The position numbers and the translations under genes are program-made. From an uncultured Muribaculaceae bacterium (GTDB lineage: Bacteria; Bacteroidota; Bacteroidia; Bacteroidales; Muribaculaceae): 64,000 bases of DNA. The stretch is taken from positions 1 to 64,000 of the forward strand of contig CAJUMR010000013.1 in assembly GCA_910587475.1 (NCBI GenBank). The letters run 5' to 3'. The notes below the pieces were generated by a model. That model saw only the letters and a list, made by a program, of their open reading frames with translations, did no database searches and was not told the DNA's origin. Shown one piece after another: positions 25,473 to 34,524 of the stretch (position 1 is the first letter of the stretch; the number at the start of each line of letters is the position of its first letter).

Positions 25473-26873
25473 TCAATAAGCATTGCTTTCACCTTTGACT
25501 GCATTCAGACAGGTGCGCACGATTATCTTCAGATCAAGCAAGAATGTCCAGTTTTCAATATACCACACATCACACTCAACTCTCCGCTCCATTTTCCACA
25601 GCTGGTCAGTCACACCTCTATAACCGTTGACCTGCGCCCATCCTGTAATGCCGGGCTTCACGATGTGTCTGACCATATACTGGTCAATCAGTTTGGAGTA
25701 ATCTTCAGTATGCTTGAGCATATGCGGCCTCGGGCCAACAATCGACATATCGCCTTTCCACACATTGATAAACTGCGGCAGCTCATCGAGACTCGTCCTG
25801 CGCAAGAAGTTTCCCAATGGGGTTTTTCGTTTGTCATTGGCCGTCGCCTGACATGTATCGGCATCTCTGTTGACTCTCATTGTCCTGAATTTAAGACAAT
25901 TGAAAGAATTACCGGCATAACCCGTGCGCTGCTGACGGAAATATATCGGGCCAGGAGAAGTCAGTTTGATGGCAATGGCAACCGGCACAAACACAAATGG
26001 ATAGACGACAACCAGAAAAACCGACGAGAAGACCAGATCGAAAGCACGCTTCACAAAGACATTGAACTGATTCTTGAGCGGATTCTGCCGGCAGGCAAGA
26101 ACAGGCATCGTTCCGATGGTGTGGAGTTCAAAACCTCGCCCGAGCGACTGATCGGCCGGCGGCACGAGAAAAAAGTCAGAACAATTGTCGTCGGCAGCCT
26201 TGACCACCCGTTGCATCGTGCACCCTTCGCCATAAGGCAAGATGTAATAAATCTGATCTACATTATTTTTCTTCACATATTCGGGCAAAATGTCAAGATC
26301 TCCGATATAATCATCGGGATACTCAAATGCCTCACACATCCTGACATCTGAGAAACCAAGTATGCGATACCCGAATCCTGAGTCAGACTCAAGCTGAAGC
26401 CGCAGTCGCTCTGCTGTCTTGTTTGTTCCGACAATTACAACACGGGTGAAATTGTAACCACGGCGGCGATATGCTTTGACAAGCCGTCGCGTAACAACAT
26501 TCCACGACGGAAGCGCCACCACCATAATGCCGTAATAGACAAAATAGAGTGTGCGTGGCACAAGCGTATTGCTCAGCAACTCACTTAGCGATAAAAACAC
26601 CATGGCATGCACTCCGACACTTATCAAGCCATCAGCCACAACCCTGTCGAGCAAGATCGTGCGGTCCTTATGCTTGAGCCCCCGGTTTCTGACAAGCACA
26701 GCCATGTAGCTGACATTGACGAGAACCCACAGCAGCTTATGGTCGCCCCCAAGCGACACGCCTGAAAGCCACAGAGCCAGAGCAAAACACATATTGAATA
26801 AAGCGAGGTCGCTCAGGCTGTAACACAGCCTGAGATAACGACCTAAGCTTCTATATCGGAATCGTGCGTACAT
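25473..26873 (-). CDS. Undecaprenyl-phosphate sugar phosphotransferase (WcaJ/WbaP-like)
   Basis: A 466-residue polyisoprenyl-phosphate hexose-1-phosphate transferase that starts capsule or exopolysaccharide units by moving a sugar phosphate from a UDP-sugar to undecaprenyl phosphate. Four N-terminal membrane segments and a CoA-binding-like domain (about 130-250) precede the catalytic domain, with KRAFDLVFSSVFLVVV, PIYFRQQRTGYAGN, FRTM, RRTSLDELPQFINV, GDMSIVGPRPHM and KPGITGWAQVNGYRG. Glucose or galactose is the usual substrate; the sequence does not decide. It is not beside a capsule locus, although galactofuranose genes lie 6 kb away. Confidence 0.9.
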   Translation of the reverse strand: MYARFRYRSLGRYLRLCYSLSDLALFNMCFALALWLSGVSLGGDHKLLWVLVNVSYMAVLVRNRGLKHKDRTILLDRVVADGLISVGVHAMVFLSLSELLSNTLVPRTLYFVYYGIMVVALPSWNVVTRRLVKAYRRRGYNFTRVVIVGTNKTAERLRLQLESDSGFGYRILGFSDVRMCEAFEYPDDYIGDLDILPEYVKKNNVDQIYYILPYGEGCTMQRVVKAADDNCSDFFLVPPADQSLGRGFELHTIGTMPVLACRQNPLKNQFNVFVKRAFDLVFSSVFLVVVYPFVFVPVAIAIKLTSPGPIYFRQQRTGYAGNSFNCLKFRTMRVNRDADTCQATANDKRKTPLGNFLRRTSLDELPQFINVWKGDMSIVGPRPHMLKHTEDYSKLIDQYMVRHIVKPGITGWAQVNGYRGVTDQLWKMERRVECDVWYIENWTFLLDLKIIVRTCLNAVKGESNAY

Positions 26874-26952
26874 GGTTAAAAAGTTGAGAGTGACATCAGG
26901 CCATACAGCCTTCGATCAGACTCGCGACAAAGGTCTTTGAAACAATCTGCAA

Positions 26953-28839
26953 TCAAAGTTTACTGTCGATAATGCTGACCTTCTCTCCGATTGCATCAAG
27001 GTCGGACTTGATCCTGTCGATCTTGCGCTGGAATTCTCGGAGCATCGAATCTCCGGTCTTGCTCTTCGACGACAGGAAGCCGAGGTTGTTCTCGTAGGTT
27101 CTCAACTCGTTACGCTTGGCTTCGGCTATGCGCAACAGGCGCTCACGCTCGCGATACAGTTTGTTGGCATCACCTTCAATTTCGGCGACAGTCGACTCGA
27201 AGCGATCCATGCGGGCACGGTTTTCGCGCACATTAAGCGCATCGCGGAGTTCGTTGACTTTTGCGCGGTATGCATCATAGACTTTATCTTTCTCGCGGAA
27301 AGGCACATGACCGATCTGCTGCCATTCATCCTGGAGTGCATGCAGCTGCGCCAGTGCATCCTCGCGCGGCTGCTGCAGATCTATCTTGCCAAGACGATCG
27401 ATTACATCACGCTTGGCCTTGAGATTGGCATTCTCGGTCTGACGGACACCCGATGTCGCCTTCTTCTTTTGTTCAAAGAAATAGTCACAGGCCGCCAAAA
27501 AGCGCTGCCAGACGGCATCACTATTTTTCTTGCCAACAGTGCCAATGGTTTTCCATTCTTTCTGCATGGCGACAAATTCATCCGTAGTCTTACGCCAATC
27601 AGTGCTGTCCTTCAAAGCCTCAGCCTTGTCGGCCAATGCGGTTTTTGCAGCAAAGTTCTTGGCATGTTCGTCGCGTGTGTTCGCAAAGAACTCTGCCTTC
27701 GCAGCAAAGAATTTGTCACATACGCTGCGGAAACGGGCGAAGAGCTGATTATTCATCTTGCGCGAAGCAAAACCGAGTTTTTTCCAATCGGCCTGAGCTT
27801 CAATGATGGTCTTGGTCATCGCATCCCATGCGTTGAACGACTTCAAAGCCGAATAATCCAGAGCCTCGACTCTCTCACATATTGCAATCTTTCCTGCTTC
27901 ATTCTCGGCCTCGCGCGCCTTACGTGCTTCGAAATGAGCCTGATAGCGCTTGTTCACTTCTGCCGACGCGCACTTGAACTTGTCCCATATCTCGTCGCGT
28001 ATTTCCTTTGCAACGGGACCGATCTGACGCCACTTGTCGTGGAGTTCCTGAAGGCGACGGTAAGCAGTTATGACATCGTCCTCTCCTGCAAGCGCTTCCG
28101 CTTCATTGAGCAGCAATTGCTTACTATCGAGATTTTTCTTGAAATCGTAGTCTCGCAGTTCTTTATTGATCTTCAGATTGTCGGAATAGCGTTCGCGCGC
28201 ATCCTGAAAGCGTTTCCACACGCCGGTATCTTCAGTTGCTGCAACTTCACCGATAGAATTAAATTCATCCTGAAGCTCGCGGTAGCGGACAAAAGTGCGG
28301 TTGACATTGTCCGTATCTTCTGCCAACGCTATGATTTCTTCTATAATCGCATTTTTACGCGCGAGGTTATCAGCCTTCTTGGCTTCCAGCTCTGCAGCAT
28401 AGGCAGCCTTACGCTCACGGACGAGATTCAACAATTTTTCAATCTCATTGTCAGTCTCACTCTTGCTTTCGGCAAACGCATCGGCATCATTTCCGGCTTC
28501 AATCCAACTCTGACGCGCAAGCTCAACCTCGTTTTTATGAAATGTGACATAAGCCTGGCGCAAACGACGCAACTCATCTCCCGACACATCGGCAGGAGAC
28601 TTTTCGGCAAGATCTTTAGCTCTGGCGAGCAAAGACTCAATTGTAACCTCATTGTCGGCAGAAGCCTGCTCGACAACTGCGTCTGTCATTTCTTCTTCGG
28701 CCAATGCCTCAGCATCAGCAACGCTTTCAGAAGTTCCTACAGTAGCATTCTCAATGGCGCCGTCGACGGGCGTCTGTTTCAAGGCCTGTTCCTCTGCGGG
28801 GCAGCCTACAGCGGAAGGATCACACATTTCCATATTCAT
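26953..28839 (-). CDS. DUF349-repeat coiled-coil protein
   Basis: A 628-residue, highly charged, largely alpha-helical protein made of several DUF349 repeats of about 70-75 residues, each centred on a W-x-x-x-G/A or W-x-R-F type core: TGVWKRFQDARERY, KWRQIGPVAKEIRDEIWDKF, DWKKLGFASRKMNNQLFARF, EWKTIGTVGKKNSDAVWQRF, EWQQIGHVPFREKDKVYDAY. The first about 60 residues are acidic and low complexity. It has no signal peptide and should be cytoplasmic. The family is common in Bacteroidetes and its function is unknown to me. A -7 box TAAATTTG lies at 28883-28890. Confidence 0.88.
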   Translation of the reverse strand: MNMEMCDPSAVGCPAEEQALKQTPVDGAIENATVGTSESVADAEALAEEEMTDAVVEQASADNEVTIESLLARAKDLAEKSPADVSGDELRRLRQAYVTFHKNEVELARQSWIEAGNDADAFAESKSETDNEIEKLLNLVRERKAAYAAELEAKKADNLARKNAIIEEIIALAEDTDNVNRTFVRYRELQDEFNSIGEVAATEDTGVWKRFQDARERYSDNLKINKELRDYDFKKNLDSKQLLLNEAEALAGEDDVITAYRRLQELHDKWRQIGPVAKEIRDEIWDKFKCASAEVNKRYQAHFEARKAREAENEAGKIAICERVEALDYSALKSFNAWDAMTKTIIEAQADWKKLGFASRKMNNQLFARFRSVCDKFFAAKAEFFANTRDEHAKNFAAKTALADKAEALKDSTDWRKTTDEFVAMQKEWKTIGTVGKKNSDAVWQRFLAACDYFFEQKKKATSGVRQTENANLKAKRDVIDRLGKIDLQQPREDALAQLHALQDEWQQIGHVPFREKDKVYDAYRAKVNELRDALNVRENRARMDRFESTVAEIEGDANKLYRERERLLRIAEAKRNELRTYENNLGFLSSKSKTGDSMLREFQRKIDRIKSDLDAIGEKVSIIDSKL

Positions 28840-28882
28840 TTATATAAGTAAGTTAGTGGATGGCACACGTCCATCTCACCGC

Positions 28883-28930
28883 CAAATTTAGCAAAAAACT
28901 TTTACACTTCTGTCTTTATCGCTATTTTTG
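28883..28930. promoter_or_regulatory. Divergent promoter region, DUF349 gene and alcohol dehydrogenase
   Basis: Minus-strand TAAATTTG at 28883-28890 points at the DUF349 gene; plus-strand TATTTTTG at 28923-28930 points at the dehydrogenase. Good -7 boxes, but no convincing TTG at the right spacing. Confidence 0.45.
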
Positions 28931-29005
28931 TTCATTTTTTTGGAAGAAATTGTCGAACCATCGGCCGACAGCAATGGTTAATATCATATAAAAAACATTC
29001 ATCAT

Positions 29006-30208
29006 ATGGATAATTTCACGTTTTATAGCCCCACCCTCTACGAATTCGGCCGAGGCGCTGAAGAAAAGACCGGTATGCTCACGTTCCTCATGGGTGTGAA
29101 AAAAGTCATGATTGTCTTCGGGAAAAAATATGTCAAGGCCAACGGTCTGCTTGACCGCATCGAGTCCTCATTATCGACTATCGGGATAGAATATGTCGAA
29201 TACGGCGGCATCGAGGCCAACCCGACAGATGACCGGGTCTATGAAGCAATCGCCATAGCCCGAGACAAACATGTCGACGGACTGCTGGCTATCGGCGGCG
29301 GATCGGTCATCGACACTGCCAAAGCAGTGGCTGCCGGCGTGCCATACGAAGGCGATTTCTGGGACTTCTTTTCAGGACGCTCGATCGTCAAGAAAGCACT
29401 GCCTGTCGGAGTTGTGCTGACAATTCCCGGAGCCGGCAGCGAAGGATCTGGAAACGCAGTGATCACCCGTCGTGAAACCCTGCAGAAACTCAGCCTGCGC
29501 ACCGACAGTATACTCAAACCGCGGTTCGCCATCGTCGATCCGGAATTGACGTTCACGCTCAGCGCATATCAGACGGCATGCGGCATCGTAGACATGATGT
29601 CTCACATCATGGAGCGCTACTTCTCCCCGACCAGCCGCGTCGAAGTGTCGGACCGGCTCGCCGAAGGCCTGCTGCTGTCGCTTATAACAGAAGCTCCTAA
29701 AGCCCTCGCGGACCCCACCGACTATCAGTCAAGAGCCAACATCGAATGGGCCGGGACTCTCGCCCATAACGGACTCGTAGGATGCGGACGACGCGAAGAT
29801 TGGGTTTCTCACTTCATGGAGCACGAAATCAGCGCCGTCTATGGCGTAACCCACGGAGCCGGTCTAGCTGTGGTAATTCCGGCATGGATGGCATTCATGG
29901 CCCATCACAAGCCGTCGAAAGTCGCCCAGCTCGGAAGGAGGGTGTTTGGAGTTGAAGCCCCCGACGACCGCACAGCTGCCATTGAAGCCGTTGCATCTTT
30001 ACGCGCATTCTTCAGCGCAGTGCTGCGCATGCCTCTGACATTCAAAGCCCTCGGCATTGCCGAACCCGACATCGACCTCCTTGTCAGCAAACTCCACGAA
30101 GACAAAGGCGAGACAATCGGCGGATATTACAAACTATCGGCCAAAGACACACGCCAGATCTACGAACTGATGCTCGACGAGCCCAGTCGCCCACAATCGG
30201 CATCATAA
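29006..30208 (+). CDS. Iron-containing alcohol dehydrogenase (YqhD/butanol dehydrogenase type)
   Basis: A 400-residue group III dehydrogenase reducing aldehydes to alcohols with NAD(P)H. The nucleotide-binding GGGSVIDTAKAVAAG is at about residues 97-111, preceded by ANPTDDRVYEA, typical of the NADPH-dependent YqhD/BDH branch. Candidate Fe ligands are in GIVDMMSHIMERYF (Asp, His), HFMEHEIS and YGVTHGAGLAVVIP. It probably balances redox or detoxifies aldehydes during fermentation. Its last 49 nt overlap the antisense end of the DUF2851 gene. Confidence 0.92.
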   Translation: MDNFTFYSPTLYEFGRGAEEKTGMLTFLMGVKKVMIVFGKKYVKANGLLDRIESSLSTIGIEYVEYGGIEANPTDDRVYEAIAIARDKHVDGLLAIGGGSVIDTAKAVAAGVPYEGDFWDFFSGRSIVKKALPVGVVLTIPGAGSEGSGNAVITRRETLQKLSLRTDSILKPRFAIVDPELTFTLSAYQTACGIVDMMSHIMERYFSPTSRVEVSDRLAEGLLLSLITEAPKALADPTDYQSRANIEWAGTLAHNGLVGCGRREDWVSHFMEHEISAVYGVTHGAGLAVVIPAWMAFMAHHKPSKVAQLGRRVFGVEAPDDRTAAIEAVASLRAFFSAVLRMPLTFKALGIAEPDIDLLVSKLHEDKGETIGGYYKLSAKDTRQIYELMLDEPSRPQSAS

Positions 30209-31479
30209 CGCGCTTTCGACGCCAATATTCTATGGCCGATGCGGCAGTAGAGACACTTGCGAGGCTCACAATAGTTACGCCGCAATTGTATTATTGCCTG
30301 CGAAGTGAAAGCGTCGGGACACGCTACCCCCGCGTCGGCAAACGACCTGACGATTCTGTTTTCTTCAGGCTTCAGTTCATGCAGCAGATTGACTGCGGCT
30401 TCCATCCGTCCGCCATCGTCGAAAGTCACGCCATAGGCATAGAGCATCGGCACGACAACATTAATAATTAAGATCGTTATGGAGTCCTGACTCAACGCCC
30501 TGACCGACCGCGCAGATTCCGACACAAAATTATAGCGTCGCGACCAATAGCCCGCCAGTTCGATGTCAAACAGTTGTCTGGCGTCGCTTTCAGTTTTAAC
30601 ATTAAATATGTCCGACGCAATGCCGAAGCCCCTGCAGATCAAGGCGGCCAAGGTGGCGATGCGCCGATGTGGAAAATTCTGAGGCCGCATGCGGGCCATG
30701 CGCCACGTCAGCGAAACCGGTCGTCTCAACTGAAACTTTCCGGTCATGAAACTGAATTCCTGTTGCATCCGGCCGACATAGTACGATCTGTCGGACGGAT
30801 TATCAAGAAAACCTGCCTGACCGAACAAAGTGCCTTCCACCGTTTCGTAAGAGTCGCGATGCTTCATCAGGCAATGCAACGGCGTTGAAAGCGCCAATCG
30901 TTCAAACGCGTCGGAATTGACTCCGAAACCGAGACCGCGGGCAAGAGTGACATACAACACTTCGGTCCAGTTGCCGCCGAGACGATCATACAGCTCGCGT
31001 ATTCTATCAACCTTTTGATAAAGTCTTTCATAAGCCAGACTCGACAGCCAGTCGGTGATATACAGCTTGGACATCGCCGGCAACTCTTCACGGCATGAAG
31101 GCTCGGAAGAGCCATTGACCATGCGGTCGTAGCGCACACTGAAATCAGGAGCACACGGCATAACCAGCTGCGGGATCTCCCGGCCATCGGCACGGCTCAC
31201 CCGGGCATCATCTTTCCCGACAACATGGAGCACCACCGAATCGTAAGCCATATCGTTCTGATGACCGTGACGGAACCAATCCGACGCCCTTACATGGATC
31301 TCGACATTGCCACACCACATATCATCGCCGATCCGCAGCTTGGCATTGAAGAAATCAGGCCCGGCGTCATCGTTATGAAGACCCGGGTCAATAACCTGCA
31401 CCCGACGCCCGTCAACGGTCGCCATGTCACTTTGCAGCCATAATTTATGCTGCCAGATATAGTGCATCAATTTCTCCAT
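30160..31479 (-). CDS. DUF2851 family protein
   Basis: A 439-residue cytoplasmic protein resembling DUF2851 of Bacteroidetes: it opens MEKLMHYIWQHKLWL, then PGLHNDDAGPDFFNAKLRIGDDMW (ends: PGLHNDDAGP, AKLRIG) and GNVEIHVRASDW, and its C-terminus has four cysteines in CLYCRIGHRIL and nearby. Function is unknown. I start at ATG 31479 rather than 31488 because a -7 box TACTTTTG covers 31486-31493 and would overlap the longer start. Its 3' end overlaps the dehydrogenase gene by 49 nt on the opposite strand. Confidence 0.85.
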   Translation of the reverse strand: MEKLMHYIWQHKLWLQSDMATVDGRRVQVIDPGLHNDDAGPDFFNAKLRIGDDMWCGNVEIHVRASDWFRHGHQNDMAYDSVVLHVVGKDDARVSRADGREIPQLVMPCAPDFSVRYDRMVNGSSEPSCREELPAMSKLYITDWLSSLAYERLYQKVDRIRELYDRLGGNWTEVLYVTLARGLGFGVNSDAFERLALSTPLHCLMKHRDSYETVEGTLFGQAGFLDNPSDRSYYVGRMQQEFSFMTGKFQLRRPVSLTWRMARMRPQNFPHRRIATLAALICRGFGIASDIFNVKTESDARQLFDIELAGYWSRRYNFVSESARSVRALSQDSITILIINVVVPMLYAYGVTFDDGGRMEAAVNLLHELKPEENRIVRSFADAGVACPDAFTSQAIIQLRRNYCEPRKCLYCRIGHRILASKARYDADCGRLGSSSISS

Positions 31480-31551
31480 TGCCCTCAAAAGTAATTAAAA
31501 ACATCCGTATGGCAAAAGAATTGTGTGGAATTTGCTAATTTTGCCGACGCA

Positions 31552-32319
31552 ATGAAGACGTTCTTAAAAATCAACCCGCAGTACAACCACTTGCAAAGCT
31601 ATCTCTCTGAGATGCCGGCCACGTTCGCCGACAGCGGAGAGACAATTTTCCGCGGACGCAACGAAATCAAACGCATGCTCGCACCCGACGGCACGGAACT
31701 TGTCGTCAAACATTTCGCCCGTCTCCCGCTGTTCCGCAGACTGATCTACTCTACTGTTTCGCGTTCCAAAGCCCGGCGAGCCTTCGACTTCGGCAACCGC
31801 TTCATCTCCCTCGGGTTCAATACGCCGACTCCGGTCGCATGTGTGGAGATCTCAAGCAAAGGCATATTGACCGACGCATATTTCGTCTGCCTCCACAGCG
31901 ACTTTACTCCATTGTTCGAACCGTTGGTCAATGCCGACCGCTTCGACACTGCGCTTGCCGACAATGTTGCAGCACTGATGAACAATCTTCACCGGTCAGG
32001 TGCAATACACGGCGACCCCAATCTTAACAACATATTATACAAGGTCAGCGACGACGGCTCGGTAGCGATGACTTTGATAGACACAAACCGGTCACATTTC
32101 GGCCGGAAATTATCAACCCGCCGACGGCTCAAGAACCTGATGCGCGTATCCCACAGACGAGATCTGATGCAACGCATCGTCGGCCGCTACGCCGAACTCA
32201 GCGGACTCGATCCTGCCAAGACAATAGACAAGGTATTCAAAATGCTTGAGCACTTCGAACGCAACCGCCGAATACGCCACCGTTTGAAATCAGTGCTTCT
32301 CCGACGCTCCTCCGATTAG
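31552..32319 (+). CDS. Lipopolysaccharide kinase (InaA/RfaP-like)
   Basis: A 255-residue protein-kinase-fold enzyme of the bacterial LPS kinase group, which phosphorylates core Kdo or heptose. Visible are a glycine-poor N-lobe with lysine in ELVVKHFARLP, the catalytic HGDPNLNNIL (about residues 157-166) and the metal-binding LIDTNRSHFG in place of DFG. The ATG at 31552 is preferred because a -7 box TAATTTTG lies at 31536-31543, leaving a very short leader. It converges on the galactofuranose cluster and overlaps its last gene by 30 nt. The sugar acceptor cannot be named from sequence. Confidence 0.83.
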   Translation: MKTFLKINPQYNHLQSYLSEMPATFADSGETIFRGRNEIKRMLAPDGTELVVKHFARLPLFRRLIYSTVSRSKARRAFDFGNRFISLGFNTPTPVACVEISSKGILTDAYFVCLHSDFTPLFEPLVNADRFDTALADNVAALMNNLHRSGAIHGDPNLNNILYKVSDDGSVAMTLIDTNRSHFGRKLSTRRRLKNLMRVSHRRDLMQRIVGRYAELSGLDPAKTIDKVFKMLEHFERNRRIRHRLKSVLLRRSSD

Positions 32320-33330
32320 ACGCTCGGCTTCATCCAATGCCTCAGAAATGAAACATCCGGCGGCAAGTCTTTTTGCAACGTCGGCAGCATTGGCGCGCAT
32401 AGCAGCATAGTCCTCAGGACTCACACCGGCAAGAACTGAACCTATATCCCTCAACGACGGCACACACAGACCGACTCCAAGACGCCGGACAACATCGGCA
32501 AGCGCTGCCTGATCCCAGATTACCACGGGAAGACCCGCACGAAGATACAGCGAAGTTTTGTGAGGGGCATTGTACTTTAAATATTCGCCCAGCGATCCGG
32601 CACCCTCATCAAGCGAACTGCCATACCACACGACTCCGAAATCGCCCTTCGCCCCGGCGATCAGTGCATCTGAGTCTGTATATCCCATGGCCTTGATATT
32701 GTCCCGCGACCTCGTCCGGTCAAATCCACCTCCATAGATCACCAGATCAACCCCCGGCTGGGCAGCAGCCAGATCATAGATCCAGCCGTTGGCTGCGACA
32801 GAACAGTTTCCGGCAAACATCAGCTGCGGGTGCATCGGGTCATAGACATGACCGACACACGCCTGACGGTCAGAAAGATAATCAAACAGATTAAGCACCA
32901 CCATCTCCGATGTCAGCCCATTGGACCGCAACCAGTCTCTCATCGCCTCAGAATGAACGATCACTACCGACGACAGGTTGAGACGCTCGATCTCCTCAGC
33001 AACAGTCAGTTTCTTGCGTCTGAAACTGCCGAGATCATGGATCACAGTTACAACCGTCGCTCCTCGCCCTACGGCTCGGCGCACAACAAAGTCATAGTAC
33101 TTCTTCAGCGGATATTGCACGACTACCATGTCGCCGCTCTTGATTCTAAACACACCGCGCAACACACTTGCAAGAGTCTCGACGTAGGCCTTAACGGCGT
33201 TCTTACTCCTTTTTTGAGCAAGCCCTATATTCCTGTAGCCCTTGGCGAGCATCACAGCTTCGATGTCGGTTTTCGCCTTGTCGCCGGCGCTTTCGATATG
33301 ACGGTAATTCTTTGAAATGAAACACTTCAT
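32290..33330 (-). CDS. Beta-1,6-galactofuranosyltransferase-like glycosyltransferase
   Basis: A 346-residue GT-B-type transferase. Its start, MKCFISKNYRHIESAGDKAK followed by TDIEAVMLAKGYRNIGL, closely resembles galactofuranosyltransferases that use UDP-Galf; VVQYPLKKYY and VTVIHDLGSFRR follow, and a C-terminal donor domain carries KYNAPHKTSLYLRAGLPVV. The gene directly upstream is UDP-galactopyranose mutase, which makes exactly that donor, so context supports the call. It is last in a three-gene minus-strand unit and ends in a 30-nt antisense overlap with the kinase gene. Confidence 0.82.
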   Translation of the reverse strand: MKCFISKNYRHIESAGDKAKTDIEAVMLAKGYRNIGLAQKRSKNAVKAYVETLASVLRGVFRIKSGDMVVVQYPLKKYYDFVVRRAVGRGATVVTVIHDLGSFRRKKLTVAEEIERLNLSSVVIVHSEAMRDWLRSNGLTSEMVVLNLFDYLSDRQACVGHVYDPMHPQLMFAGNCSVAANGWIYDLAAAQPGVDLVIYGGGFDRTRSRDNIKAMGYTDSDALIAGAKGDFGVVWYGSSLDEGAGSLGEYLKYNAPHKTSLYLRAGLPVVIWDQAALADVVRRLGVGLCVPSLRDIGSVLAGVSPEDYAAMRANAADVAKRLAAGCFISEALDEAERLIGGASEKH

Positions 33331-33366
33331 AATCGGGAAATTGTTAAGAGGATGTTTTATAATAAA

Positions 33367-34518
33367 TCATCGAGCGATATGCTCGGCGAGTTCCATCGCC
33401 CGGGCTATTACCGGCGCCATGTCATAATATTTATACTCCGCCAGACGGCCCCCGAAATAAACGTCGTTTTCCTCATCGGCCAACGCCTTATATCTGAGAT
33501 ACAAGGCTGTATTACGTTCATCGTTGACCGGATAGAACGGCTCCATACCGTCGTGCCATTCGGCCGAGAACTCCCGGGTCACCACTGTCCGTGGATTTTC
33601 ATAGACCTTATCGCCGAAAGCCTCGAAATGCTTATGTTCGATTATTCTTGTCCATTCGGGCTGAACCTCCGTGTAGTTGACCACGGCAACCCCCTGATAA
33701 TTGGCCATGTCGAGCACCTCGGTTTCGAATCTCACCGAACGGTATTCCAGCTTGCCGAAACGATAATCAAAGTACCGGTCGATCTTGCCGGTGAACACAA
33801 TCTTACCGGCACTTGCGGCCAATCGGTCGCGATCTTCAAAGAAATCACACCCGCACACCACGTCCGAGCCTGCAAGCAACCTCTCTATAAGCGGATTATA
33901 TCCACCTTCAGGGATACCTTGATAGAGGTCGTTAAAATAATTGTTGTCATATGTCAGTCTGACCGGCAACCTTCTGATGATGAAAGCCGGGAGTTCGTCG
34001 CATCTGCGTCCCCATTGCTTCTCGGTGTAGCCTTTTATCAATTTTTCATATATATCACGTCCGACAAGCGACAAAGCCTGTTCTTCGAGATTACGCGGAC
34101 TGGCGATACCCGCTGCATTCATTCGCTCGACAGCCTCACGACGCTCGTCTTCAAGCTTGGCAGCAGCTTCAGCCGGCGTCACACAACCCCAAAGCTGATA
34201 GAATGTGTTCATATTGAAGGGCAGATTGTACACCTTGCCGCCGCACAATGCGACAGGGCTATTGGTGAAGCGGTTGAATTTCACATATTTATTGACAAAA
34301 TTCCACACACGTTCATCCGACGTATGAAATATGTGAGCCCCGTAACGATGGACGTTTATGCCGGCTATATTATCACATATTATATTACCGCCGGCCTCTT
34401 CACGCCGCTCGACAACCATACACCGGTAGCCGCGGTCGGTAGCAATCCTCGCAAACGTGGCTCCGAAAAGCCCCGCTCCCACTACCAGAAAATCATAATC
34501 TCTGCCCGCCATATGCAT
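33367..34518 (-). CDS. glf: UDP-galactopyranose mutase
   Basis: Glf is a flavoenzyme converting UDP-galactopyranose to UDP-galactofuranose, the donor for Galf in surface glycans. The 383-residue product has the FAD-binding VVGAGLFGATFARIA near residue 12, VERREEAGGN, and the diagnostic YGAHIFHTSDERVW, PFNMNTFYQLWG and KGYTEKQWG segments that bind the uridine and sugar. Length is normal. It starts 6 nt after the GT32-like gene and is followed within 36 nt by the Galf transferase gene. Confidence 0.96.
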   Translation of the reverse strand: MHMAGRDYDFLVVGAGLFGATFARIATDRGYRCMVVERREEAGGNIICDNIAGINVHRYGAHIFHTSDERVWNFVNKYVKFNRFTNSPVALCGGKVYNLPFNMNTFYQLWGCVTPAEAAAKLEDERREAVERMNAAGIASPRNLEEQALSLVGRDIYEKLIKGYTEKQWGRRCDELPAFIIRRLPVRLTYDNNYFNDLYQGIPEGGYNPLIERLLAGSDVVCGCDFFEDRDRLAASAGKIVFTGKIDRYFDYRFGKLEYRSVRFETEVLDMANYQGVAVVNYTEVQPEWTRIIEHKHFEAFGDKVYENPRTVVTREFSAEWHDGMEPFYPVNDERNTALYLRYKALADEENDVYFGGRLAEYKYYDMAPVIARAMELAEHIAR

Positions 34519-34524
34519 CAGTCT

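Noticed and set aside
27307..28851. 514-codon plus-strand open frame opposite the DUF349 gene
   Set aside because: The DUF349 repeats on the minus strand are clearly real; this frame is Phe/Leu/Cys-rich, has no recognisable domain and is the antisense shadow of a charged coiled-coil gene.
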